From Neurospora tetrasperma FGSC 2508 (lineage: Eukaryota > Ascomycota > Sordariomycetes > Sordariales > Sordariaceae), in the NCBI RefSeq assembly GCF_000213175.1, contig NW_009799100.1, positions 3,629,748 through 3,693,747 on the forward strand: a DNA stretch of 64,000 nt, in the 5' to 3' direction. This document shows positions 22,652 to 33,639 of the stretch, in pieces (within the stretch, counting starts at the first letter, position 1; every line of letters starts with the position of its first letter). The position numbers were made by a program, and so were the translations under genes. The notes beneath the pieces are model-generated. The model was not told the origin of the DNA. It was given only the letters and a program-made list of their open reading frames with translations, and ran no database searches.

Positions 22652-25485
22652 GTATCTGGTCTTCTTTCATTGTCTTCGTGCTCTTTTCCGTGGTGTTGCA
22701 ATTCTGCGAATAACTTCAACCCCCCCCACACCCCACCCCACCCACCCATTTGGCTTTTGACCTGCACAGAAAGAACACCTCTTGGCTTTTGGATGACAGC
22801 GATGAGAGAGTTCGTTTCAGGCATGTTGCTTTTGTTGCGTGCGTTGAAACTTTTCCCTCCATCTGCGATTTCCAAATGACCAACGCCAGGGGATTATTCT
22901 CAGTCTTTGATCACGTCACCCTCTACCTACCTACCTCTACCTATCCATGAAACCGTTCAACCCCTGTTTCTTGCCTTGGGCTAAAGGTCGATGTAGAGAA
23001 ACTTGAGTTCATGTCTTGAAAGGGGCGCCTCAACCCCGCCAAACAAGACACAGAACTGGTTCACGCGCAGAACCAAAACCCAGACATCACTTTGTCTTCT
23101 GTTGTACGATTATGGCGCCCGAATGAAAGGAGAAGGAGAAGGAGAAGGACGGGAGTGTCCTGCATGGCGCAACTTTCATCAACACCGTTCGACGCCAAGA
23201 AGCAAGAGAAAGCAGAAAATGGTTACTGAAACATGGGACTAATTCTTTAGGAACTGAAGCAACTAGTTTCCCCCGGTCCAGTACCCTGCCGTTCCCCGTT
23301 TGAAATGGCGGCAGCGGAAAAAGCTTCTTTTGATTGGGAATAGGTGGAGTTTTTCGGATTGGATTGGAATCAGAATTGGGATACGGATTCGGCTTAAGAT
23401 TGGTAATGATCATGAAGAGTTCATGAAAGGGAAAGACGGGACAGAGAAGGAAGTTCTTTGCTTCTTCTCACACATTGTCAAAGGAGTTTAACGGCATTCT
23501 GTGGTTCTGGTTTCGATTCTTTGGGGGCTGTACAATTTTATGATTCTTCTCTTCAAGCGCTATACATAATGCCTACCTATAAGTTGCGGGAGTTTGATTG
23601 AACTTGGAACATAGTATTCTGTCGTTCCGCTATCATGGCTGTTGCTGCTTTGTTGAGAGAGCGTTGTCCATCACGATAATTCTCCCACCTCCTGGTCGCC
23701 GAACGAGACATGAATTTGACGCCCGATCACGTCAAGAACAATAGCCATTGTGCAACGCGATCCTGCTAATTCCGTGTAATCACAACTCAAGTCAGGGTGA
23801 CGGATCTCTGAACCTCCCAGGCCAGCACCCGTGACATGGGAGGAATGCCACCGCTGCTGTGTCACCTAACCCGGCTCGTCCGAGACAAAATAAGTGAGAC
23901 TAACCAACAGGCTAAGGTAAACCAGTCTACTACTACTCGTTGAGATTAAAGAAAAGGCCGTTGCAAAACTATGAGAGGGATTACAATAATTCGAAAAGAC
24001 ATCGGCTAGAGTCCTATTTGTATATTTTCATTTAGAAATTGCCTAGAACTTCAAACCAGAGGTGTTACAAAGACCTTGGATGCGTAGTAGGAGTATACCC
24101 AAGGTATAATGTCAAAGGTCTCGACTGTTTTGTCTACGACGAGCCCGGCCCGAAGGTGCGCCAAGACATCGTTGCACTAACACTTGGACTAAATCGAGGG
24201 AACCACGGGGCAGCAAGGACCCGCATCGACATTCCAACTGCCCGCTGCAGTTACCCATCCGACTTCTCACCTCCACTTGCTTCGTTGCCCTTTGTCTTGG
24301 TTTTTATTCTCCGCAAACCCTGAACGTCACATCGTGGGATCTGATCTCAGGATTTATTTCCCGAAGTGAAACCTTCCGGTCCTTGTTCTTCACTAGGGCG
24401 TTTCATCCAGGAGAATGGAAGCGGCAGAAACCTGTTTCTTGCTGCTCGCCAAGGTGGGCCACAACACTATCTTCCGGACATCTACCTTCCGGGCATCGTG
24501 TTGATATCTGTTAATCGCTGACTTTTGTCTATGGAACTCCAACAGTATCACGCGCTTGTCTAGTTGGTATAACGAAAGGAAACAAGATGTATCAGAGTAA
24601 TTTCTCACAGTCAAGGCCCTGATCACATTGTGATTAGACCGAGCCGTCCCTGAATCAGGAAGAGAGATACACCTTCCAACGGGCACCTCACCAAGCACTA
24701 ACACATTCGATCTGACTGGCCAGCTGAATTATCTCCAAGGCGGAATCAGCTAGAAGATGTCCACACCAACCACTATCTACCTTGACAACAACAGTGGCAT
24801 GTGATGTCATGATCTTGGTCAAGCAAGGCAGCGCGTCCTTCGTCTAACGCAACCATCGTACCATATACCCCTCCATCATGTCCCTTCGCATCCAAGGAAC
24901 TATGGCATGTACGTTCATTCAGTCACAGACCTCTTCTCGCAGCCAACCTTTGAATTCGTACAGCCCAGTAGACGACGACGACACACAAATCAACGGACAC
25001 GGACACCACGGACGGCGCGCGCACGTACAGTACGGTACACGTTTGGGCTGCTGCGCCTCACCATTTTTCGCTGCTTCACCGGCCTGCAGTCTTGACCCCT
25101 CTTCAAGTTCGAAGCCACCTTGCCATTGCCTTGTCACGTTTGGGTGCGGGCGCGGGCTTGGGCTTGGGCGTGGCTGACAGTGGTGACTAATTGCCTTTGT
25201 TGTTTTCGAAACTCGGACCGCTGGATGCTCTATCTGCTGCTGTTAATGCCCGTTACTACCGAGATACCCACATCCACACAAAATATACTACAAACCACGC
25301 ACAACCACTAGCGGAAGAGGCGTGCCTAGCATCTACAACTGCCTTGGCCCACGACTTAATCCTGGTGGAGGTTTGCTTGTGCGGCAGCCCGCTTTGTAGA
25401 TACCTCGTCCAGCTCGGAAAACAGTCTCCTAAACAAGCTGGCTTGGTCCAGGAAGAACAAGTTCCTAGGTCAGCTACACCGTAGC
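22652..25485. other. 2.8-kb intergenic region
   Basis: No gene recognised. It contains a C/CA-rich stretch at 22720-22750, a short GGAGAA repeat near 23130, and otherwise ordinary sequence. The 3' end should hold the promoter and leader of the gene at 25486. Confidence 0.5.
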
Positions 25486-26751
25486 ATGACCTCGAAATTC
25501 TCGTCTCCGTCGGATCGCGACAGTTCCGCCGGTGGCGACCAGCAAGCTGCTTTTTCCTCGTCCTCCGCTCGGCAGAGCAGGAACGGGGCGGCTTCCCATA
25601 TTGGGCGTCCCAGACCTTCTACAACTACTTCCCGCGGCGGCTTCGCCAGCGATGAACGGTCGACACGAGATGGGATGACCGACTACGTGTATGAAGAAGA
25701 CGCCGACGAGAAAGCAGAAGAAGCACGACACGGCAGCAAAAGTGGAAGCGATGTTGAGATTGAAGATATCACGGACGCGCCGCGATCACCACCAGCAAAT
25801 TACTCACGACCACGGCCAGCGCAATCACCACAATCGACACCAAACATTGACAAGTCACCAGAAAGGCCACCACCTCCACCACCAAAACACCAAAAGAAGA
25901 CCCTGCCCGGAGACCCAGCTTATGTTGCACCCATAGGCAAAATTGGGCCAATAGGGAGCACCCCCAAAATCGCTTCCCGCAGCAACAGCGAAAAGGGCGG
26001 CATCTCCGTCTCTCCCTCCTCGCGCCCCCAACTCCCTCCCTACATCGGTTCCTACCTCAAAGGCAAAACCGTTGACGAATACGGGGATATCATCGATCCC
26101 CGAACAGGTACAATCCTCGCTCACGCCGGAGGCGATTTACCTTCGATTGTGGGCAGGCAAGTGTCCAACGACCAGGGGGATATCTTGGGGGATGAGGGGG
26201 AGTTGCTTGGATATGTGGCTGATGTTGAGGTTGGGAAGAAGACTGCTTCTCCCGAGGAAGCAGCACCAAAACCGATGATGAGTCTTGCAGAGATTATGAG
26301 CAGAAACAACACGGCGTTGATGGTGGATCATGACGGCAATATTTTGGACGCGCAGGGGAATGTGGTGGGAAAGTTTTTGGATCATAACAATCCTGTGCAT
26401 AGGGAGAGGCAAGAAAAGGAGGAGGATCAGAAAGGAGAGGGGAAGGGGAAGGGGAGGGGGAGAGAGGAGGAAAGGGGGGTACCTGTGCCACACTATGAAG
26501 AGGCTGACAAGGATGAGAAAGAGGGAGCTGCCGAGGAAGAGCCGCAACGTGAACAATCAAGACCACCGAGGAGAACGGAAGAAGAGAGGAGGGCCAACGC
26601 GGCTGCGTGGAGAAAGGAGAATCCGGGGGAGAGCCCCTCGGACATCTTTCTGGATGTCAAGTCGACGACGGAGGGGATTCAGTTGACGATTAGGATCCCC
26701 ACTGTGTTTGGGAATGGCCAGCAGTTGAAGCCAAACATTTCGTTTTCTTGA
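25486..26751 (+). CDS. DUF3659/LEA-like repeat protein, short form
   Basis: Function unknown. Single exon, 421 aa. Residues 1-180 are disordered (Ser, Pro and charged, with a run of six Pro). About residues 192-248 form a repeat module of the DUF3659 type: GKTVDEYGDIIDPRTG, then VGRQVSNDQGDILGDEGELLG. A half-unit follows near 279-297 (MVDHDGNILDAQGNVVG). A Glu/Lys/Arg-rich stretch leads to a conserved-looking C-terminal segment SDIFLDVKSTTEGIQLTIR followed by IPTVFGNG. The module resembles those in the larger gene at 30504-33639, so these two are probably related. Fungal proteins with these modules are often labelled LEA-domain proteins, by resemblance rather than tested function. No signal peptide or membrane segment is visible. 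Confidence 0.85.
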   Translation: MTSKFSSPSDRDSSAGGDQQAAFSSSSARQSRNGAASHIGRPRPSTTTSRGGFASDERSTRDGMTDYVYEEDADEKAEEARHGSKSGSDVEIEDITDAPRSPPANYSRPRPAQSPQSTPNIDKSPERPPPPPPKHQKKTLPGDPAYVAPIGKIGPIGSTPKIASRSNSEKGGISVSPSSRPQLPPYIGSYLKGKTVDEYGDIIDPRTGTILAHAGGDLPSIVGRQVSNDQGDILGDEGELLGYVADVEVGKKTASPEEAAPKPMMSLAEIMSRNNTALMVDHDGNILDAQGNVVGKFLDHNNPVHRERQEKEEDQKGEGKGKGRGREEERGVPVPHYEEADKDEKEGAAEEEPQREQSRPPRRTEEERRANAAAWRKENPGESPSDIFLDVKSTTEGIQLTIRIPTVFGNGQQLKPNISFS

Positions 26752-29546
26752 GCAGCATTGTATGGGCTACTTTGTCAAAAATGGGATTAGAGCGGGCGTT
26801 ATGGGAGTTTGAAAGACTGATTGATGTAATGGTCAAAGGGGGAACAGAAGCACCAAAAGTTAGCAGTACCTGTACATGCGGCAACTTTACGAATAGTCAC
26901 AGCACCGAACATGGCGTTAGTCAAGGTAGGTAGAGGCATGTAAACTCAAGTAGAATCAACGTATATTAGTGGGGCCATGGCAACGACGGGCGTTCCCCCT
27001 TTCAGCTCCAGCTTCTTCAGATCTCCTTCCAGAAAGAGAGAAGCGCCCGCTCTGCCAGTGTGAGCGCGGGAAAGACTTCTCACAATATTGGACCCTGAGC
27101 AGGAAAAGCGGGCAAACTGGGACGACGGAGAGAGCCAAGAAATGGAATCAAGATCGTACACTAGGGGGAAAGAAGCAAGCGAGACCAAGTTTCCCGAATC
27201 CCTCCCATAAGTCACCCACTCAACCACTCAGCTCTTTCCCCCATCCACCCAAACCAAGAACACCCCGATAAATCCTGTTTTCTGGAACATGTAAGAAACG
27301 GGGCTAGTGTACACAGAAAACGTTGAAACTCCGGTCCGGGGAATAATGATGGAGTAACGGCCCGAAATCGAAGAGATCGACCTCTGTCTCCGCTTGTGCC
27401 TTGATGGGGTGACATGACGTTTTCCCCAGCACCGGTGATGTGGGTTGCGTAAGCTTTTCAACTTGACGCACTTGCATCATTCCATCCATGCCTACCTGCC
27501 TGTCCTGTCGCTCGTACCTAGGTGCGCCTCTCTAGCGTCTCGGGCATAAAACAAGATGTGGCCCAGTTCCAACAATTGGATTATATGGTACGATATGTGT
27601 CGATCTTCTTTTCGAGCAAGGAAAAGAATATGTACACCATACTAGTGCAAGACCGTCCGAAAGACGGTGGGATGGTGATAGTGGCGAAGAAAAGCGGAAC
27701 CTAATCGTGGACAGGATCAGAACCTAAATCTGAGTACACGTGTACCTGAAAAGACGAAAGACAAGAAAACGTGGAACTGAAACCTTATGAAAACGTGGGG
27801 GGGCGTGGAGATATCGAAACCATGACTTACACTAGTAAATTCTCCGAAATCAGGGTTACCTCACCTTGCTTATTATTGTTAGGATGTCTCACCTGCAGTG
27901 TACAACGACAACGGCAACGGCTGGATAGATACCGAGAGCCAAGGTACTCTGAACAACGACACGGCTTTTTGATAGAGCTGATATCCCGGAGTTCGACTTT
28001 GCCACAATGATAGAAGAGCTTCAAGCCACACTTTAAGTGAAACCGGCCTCGACAACAACGGAGGTAATGATGATGATATAAGTGTATACTCGCATGTATT
28101 AGTTGTTGCCCATAATCCAATAAGAGCTCTAGGACGGTACTTCACTGCCCTTGTCTAACTCACAAAGCCGCTGATATCCTCACGGACATGTGTAACCTAC
28201 CGCCATGGTTGATCCCGGACATTTTCCCAAGTGTCTAGAATTAAGTGTCTATGCGAGAGGTGCATGTTCCGTTATGACTCCGCTCCGTCATCCCGTCCGT
28301 CATATGCCACGAATGAGAACACAATGGATAAACCCATTTCATCAGCCCATGAAGGTAGAGTGAGGATGAATTGTTTGGATAGGTTGAACAAGAACTTACC
28401 TGGAGGTAGCCCATGAAGTCATTCCATGTACGCCGCGGCGCGGTTAGACCATGTCTAGGTTGTCAGGTTCTCGAAACTATCTGCTCTTCCTTCCTTTGTC
28501 ATGCGAGGCCGCTTCAGCGATTCTATTTCCTTCCGCTGCCTAAGTACAGACTTTATCGACATCTCGGAAGACGATGGTGAAAGTCGATCACTCCAGTGCA
28601 GTTCAATGATGATCTTGCCTCCCTCGTCCGATCTTGACATGCAAAGAAAAAAAAAGTCACATTCTCGCCTTTCATACGGTCTTGCCCTTTATGCCTTTCC
28701 TTTTGTAGAAGGTCGATAGGCAGGAATGACCACCGTTGCCAACATGCCAGTCATGCTTTCGAAAGGAAGGAGGCAACTTGCCATTCACCTTGTACTGTCA
28801 CTGGGTATCGTTCTTCCCACCATGCCATGAATGATGCTTCTCTGATGATGCTTTTCTTGCTCGCTCGAGCCATCCATGTCTTTCAATCCTTGGATTTCAC
28901 TTCAAGTTGTTACCTGAGCTTTGAGCCTTTCGCGAACGATGCCGTACCTACATCACAGCCAGTGGAATTATCTCATTGGATGTTTCGTCCACCACTTACA
29001 CCACTTTTCTTCACTTGACATACTTGAATGGGCACTTGATGTTGGCCATGTGGCGTTCACCATATCTTACGACGCTTCCGAGTGGCTCCCAAAAGTGAAT
29101 GCGTGTGGAGGGATGGTGCTTGTCTTTAACGTAAACCGGGGAGGTCCTGTGTAGTGTGAGGTGAAGAAAGCAACAGGAGGGGAAAGGACTGGGAACCTGA
29201 CTCGAGAAATCACCTTGAAACCCAAAAGACTGCTCCGTGACGTAACTCGTCAAACCGCAATGACGTCCAGAATATCCGTCGTAAACCCAACTTTCTACTT
29301 ACTGCAACACATAGTACTGACGCAGGGACTAAGGGACGTAACGTGACAAGAAAGCATAAAGGTCTCACTGTCCACCTGTGGTTCCGTCGTCTGGGATATC
29401 TCAATTCTCGGAATAGCTTCACAACACTTGATCAACAATAAACGTTTACTTTTACCAATTGCGAGTTCAATAATAGCAAGAACACTATTACACTCAATAA
29501 ACTTACTCTAGAAACCCGCCTGGCCACAACCTGACTTCATCCCCCA
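26752..29546. other. 2.8-kb intergenic region before the assembly gap
   Basis: No gene recognised on either strand; frames are short and lack family features. The sequence is continuous up to the N run. Confidence 0.5.
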
Positions 29547-30449
29547 NNNNNNNNNNNNNNNNNNNNNNNNNNNNNNNNNNNNNNNNNNNNNNNNNNNNNN
29601 NNNNNNNNNNNNNNNNNNNNNNNNNNNNNNNNNNNNNNNNNNNNNNNNNNNNNNNNNNNNNNNNNNNNNNNNNNNNNNNNNNNNNNNNNNNNNNNNNNNN
29701 NNNNNNNNNNNNNNNNNNNNNNNNNNNNNNNNNNNNNNNNNNNNNNNNNNNNNNNNNNNNNNNNNNNNNNNNNNNNNNNNNNNNNNNNNNNNNNNNNNNN
29801 NNNNNNNNNNNNNNNNNNNNNNNNNNNNNNNNNNNNNNNNNNNNNNNNNNNNNNNNNNNNNNNNNNNNNNNNNNNNNNNNNNNNNNNNNNNNNNNNNNNN
29901 NNNNNNNNNNNNNNNNNNNNNNNNNNNNNNNNNNNNNNNNNNNNNNNNNNNNNNNNNNNNNNNNNNNNNNNNNNNNNNNNNNNNNNNNNNNNNNNNNNNN
30001 NNNNNNNNNNNNNNNNNNNNNNNNNNNNNNNNNNNNNNNNNNNNNNNNNNNNNNNNNNNNNNNNNNNNNNNNNNNNNNNNNNNNNNNNNNNNNNNNNNNN
30101 NNNNNNNNNNNNNNNNNNNNNNNNNNNNNNNNNNNNNNNNNNNNNNNNNNNNNNNNNNNNNNNNNNNNNNNNNNNNNNNNNNNNNNNNNNNNNNNNNNNN
30201 NNNNNNNNNNNNNNNNNNNNNNNNNNNNNNNNNNNNNNNNNNNNNNNNNNNNNNNNNNNNNNNNNNNNNNNNNNNNNNNNNNNNNNNNNNNNNNNNNNNN
30301 NNNNNNNNNNNNNNNNNNNNNNNNNNNNNNNNNNNNNNNNNNNNNNNNNNNNNNNNNNNNNNNNNNNNNNNNNNNNNNNNNNNNNNNNNNNNNNNNNNNN
30401 NNNNNNNNNNNNNNNNNNNNNNNNNNNNNNNNNNNNNNNNNNNNNNNNN
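29547..30449. other. Assembly gap (903 N)
   Basis: A run of N. It ends directly at a C25 homopolymer and hides the promoter and most of the 5' leader of the gene starting at 30504. The true gap length is unknown. Confidence 0.99.
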
Positions 30450-30474
30450 CCCCCCCCCCCCCCCCCCCCCCCCC
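30450..30474 (+). repeat. C25 homopolymer at the gap edge
   Basis: Twenty-five C abutting the N run, followed by a short CA repeat and, 30 bases later, a start codon. The homopolymer probably caused the contig break. Confidence 0.9.
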
Positions 30475-30503
30475 ACACACACAATATATCACAACCATCA
30501 AAA

Positions 30504-33500
30504 ATGAGCGACATCGCCAAGAAAACCCTTCCTGCCGGCGCTCAACAGCAGGGCGCCAAAACAGCCGACACTACCTCCCAGGCCGACCCCTCAGCTCCTC
30601 GCTCCACCCACGCCGGCGAAGAAGGTGCCTCCTATGTGGGGGGCTCTGAGTCCTACTCCCATGAGGCCGAGTCCTCCGCTGAGGGTGGGGAGTACACCCA
30701 CGCAAAGCAGGGCGACGAGCACCTCGAGGGTATTGAAGAGGAGTCGGGAGAGATCCTTATGAAGGATGAGGAGGAGGGAGCCGAGAAACCTTCTAGTGAT
30801 GAATTCGAGAAAGTAGAAGCGGAAGGTGATGATGCGAGGACGGAGCTGGAGGCTCAGAGCAGGGAGCCGGCGGACTTTGATGTTGGTGATGATGATGAGA
30901 CGGAGGAGACGGAGTCCAAGGCTCAAACTCAGACTACTGAGGGCCAAGAGGAGGCTGCTTCTGCCATTCCTGCTACCGAAACCGGGGAGGGCAGACCTGA
31001 GGAGCGGTCTACTGTTAGCGAGGCCTCCGAAGCCAAAATGTCTGAGACCTCCGGCAAGACTTCATTGCTCACCGAGCAAGCCAAGGAGGCCCTCGACAAG
31101 GCCTCGAAGGACCAGCCCACTGAAGAAGCGCGCGAGTCTTTCCTCCAATCTGCCAAGGACGGTCTGACGGCCGGAAGCACCATGACCGGTGTAACCAAGA
31201 AAACGGGCCAGACTGAGACTTCTGCAGCGCAGTCGCAGCCGCAGGAACAGGCTTCGCACCCCAGCGACGAAGTCTCTGGTTCTCATCAGTACACCGTTCA
31301 AGGAGAAGGGGAGGAGGGTACTGCCACCGGAACCAAAACTGCTCCCAGCGAGTACACCGCTACTGGTCCCGACACTCAAGCGCAGCAGACCGGCACTTCC
31401 CAACCCAGCGGCGAAGTCTCCAGGGAGCAACAATACGCCCGCTCCGTTACCTTTGACGAGTCGCAAAACAAGTCTCAGGAGGCGCCGACCGAGTACACGG
31501 GCGAGGACTCCGGCTCCGCGATCGGAACCGAACAGACAGCCACGCAAACTGGCACTGGCTACACTGGCACTGGCTATACCCAGTCGCAGTCGCAACCCCA
31601 GCCATCCCACCCATCGGACGAAATCTCGGGCACGAACCAGTACACCGGCACGGGAACTACCACTTACGACTTCGGCACCCGCACCGCTACCGCGCCAACC
31701 CAAATCGGCGAAACCGACCAAACCGGCGAGGGTGTCCCCACGGGCGAGTCCGTCACCGTCGCCGAACACCTCGACTTCTCGGTGCTCAAGAACGGCAAGG
31801 TCAACAAGGGTGGTAATGTCATTGATTCCGATGGTAAGATTGTCGGGCGCGTCGTGTCGGGTATCCTGCAGTACCTCGTCGGCAAGAAGGTCGACGAGAA
31901 CGGGGACATTTGGTCTGACAATGGAAAGGTGATTGGCAAGGCGGAGCCGATTTCCGACAGCGAGCGGGAAGATATGCTCAAGGAGCCGGCGCCCTTTGAG
32001 AGCTTCCCCGACGCGGTCGTGGACGGGAACGGCATGGTGGTCAGCAATGGGGAGTGGATCGGTAAAGTTATCGAGGGTGATTTGAAGGTGCTGAGAGGCA
32101 AGAGCGTCGATGCGGATGGCGACATTATGGATAAGGCCGGGAACGTGATTGGCCGTGCGGAACGCTGGGAGCCAGAACCCGAAGAGGAGCCTGAGCCCGA
32201 GCCCGAAGTGGACAAGAGCATTTTGGCAGGGAAGAGGGTCAATAAGGCTGGCAATGTGGTTGATGGCTCAGGAGTCATCTATGGTCGCGTGGTGGAGGGT
32301 GATGTGAAGAGAATGGTTGGTCGCATGTGCGATAAGAATGGCAACGTTCTCAGTGAGAGCGGTGATATTCTCGGCAAAGCCGACCTTGTGCCCGAGGGTG
32401 AGCGCGAGGGTATGAAGGAGGGTCCCTTCTCCGAGCTTGAGGGCTGCACCGTTGCCAAGGATGGAACCATCGTCACTCCTGGCGGTGATATCGTCGGCCG
32501 TCTCGTCAATGGCGACCCCAAGGTGCTCTTTGGTCGTCCTGTCGATGACGATGGTGATGTTCTCGACAAGAACGGTAACGTCCTCGGCCATGCTGAGCGC
32601 TGGACGCCCGAGGAGGTTTTGAGGAAGAAGAACCCCATGTCTGGCCGCAAGGTGAACCGTGAGGGCAACGTCGTCGATGAAGACGGTAACATCATCGGCA
32701 AGTTGACTTCCGGTGACCCTCAATCTTGCTCCGGTAAAGAGATTGATGACGACGGAGACGTTGTCGACAACAAGGGTACTGTCATCGGCCACTGCACACT
32801 CCTCGAGGATCTTAGAGAAGAGGAGTCGCCCGAGGAAAAGGAGAAGAGGGAGCAGGCCGAGAAGGACAAGAAGCTGGCACTCCAGATGGCTGTCTGCATT
32901 GAGCAGTGTCTCGACAAGATTCGCCCGCTTTGCAAGATGATCACCGAGGTGAGTTTCTCACGTGTATTACTTTGATCACTTACCTATCAGTCACTGACCA
33001 ACGAGTTTTGAACAACAGAAAATCGACAAGGCCGAACGCACTCCCGAGGATGAGCGGGACGAAGAGGCGCTCGTCAGGGAAGTCAGGCCTTTGATCGAGG
33101 AAGGTGGTCGTATCCTCACCGAGGCCAAAGGTATCATCAAAGGTCTCGACCCCGATGGCCGCATCGCAGCCAACGCCAAACATAAGACTGCTTCGCGCGA
33201 GGCCACTCCTGAGGAGTACCATTTGGCTGAGGTCCTCAAAGACCTCACTGGTGACATTACCCAGTGCATCGAGAACGCCAAGAGAAAGCTTGAAGACATG
33301 CCTCATGCGAAGAAGGAGCTCAACCCTCTCTGGGGTCTTCTCAACGAGCCACTCTTCCAGATCCTGGCTGCCGTTGGCTTGCTTCTGGCCGGTGTTCTTA
33401 ACCTTGTCGGCAGATTGGTAGGTGTACACATATCTACCCGTCATTTTCTTGCTCTGGCGAATGGTGCTAACAGAGTTGTGCAGCTGAGCGGTCTCGGTCT

Positions 33501-33639
33501 TGGTGGGCTCGTCGATGGCCTTTTGGGAACACTTGGTCTCAACCGCGTCCTTGAGGGTCTTGGTCTTGGATCCCTCACCAAGAGTTTAACTGGAGCCAGC
33601 AAGAAGAAAAACAGTGGTCTCTTGGGCCTTGGTGGCTAA
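30504..33639 (+). CDS. Large LEA-like protein with five DUF3659-type repeats
   Basis: Function unknown; fungal relatives are labelled LEA-domain proteins. CDS join(30504..32948,33019..33417,33484..33639), 999 aa, all introns in phase 0. Residues 1 to about 420 are disordered and rich in Glu, Ser, Thr, Gln and Gly. Five modules of about 60 residues follow at roughly 423-483, 498-555, 571-630, 643-700 and 709-768. Each contains two copies of a G-N-V-V-D-x-x-G-x-V-x-G type turn, mostly separated by a G-D-x-K linker and VGK or FGR. A helical charged region follows (about 780-945; CIEQCLDKIRPLC, LIEEGGRILTEAKGII). Then come a hydrophobic stretch (LFQILAAVGLLLAGVLNLVG) and a Gly/Leu-rich tail. I think the C-terminal part corresponds to the domain called DUF6987. 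The hydrophobic stretch could be membrane-associated. Confidence 0.88.
31770..32807 (+). repeat. Five tandem protein-coding repeats (DUF3659-type)
   Basis: Five diverged units of about 180 bp encoding Gly/Asp/Val-rich modules inside the 999-aa protein. They are recognisable at protein level (VDENGDIWSDNGKVIG, VDADGDIMDKAGNVIG, VDDDGDVLDKNGNVLG) but not identical in DNA, so the duplication is old. Confidence 0.85.

Noticed and set aside
29503-30520. Long minus-strand open frames over the gap
   Set aside because: They are produced by N read as open codons and have no sequence content.
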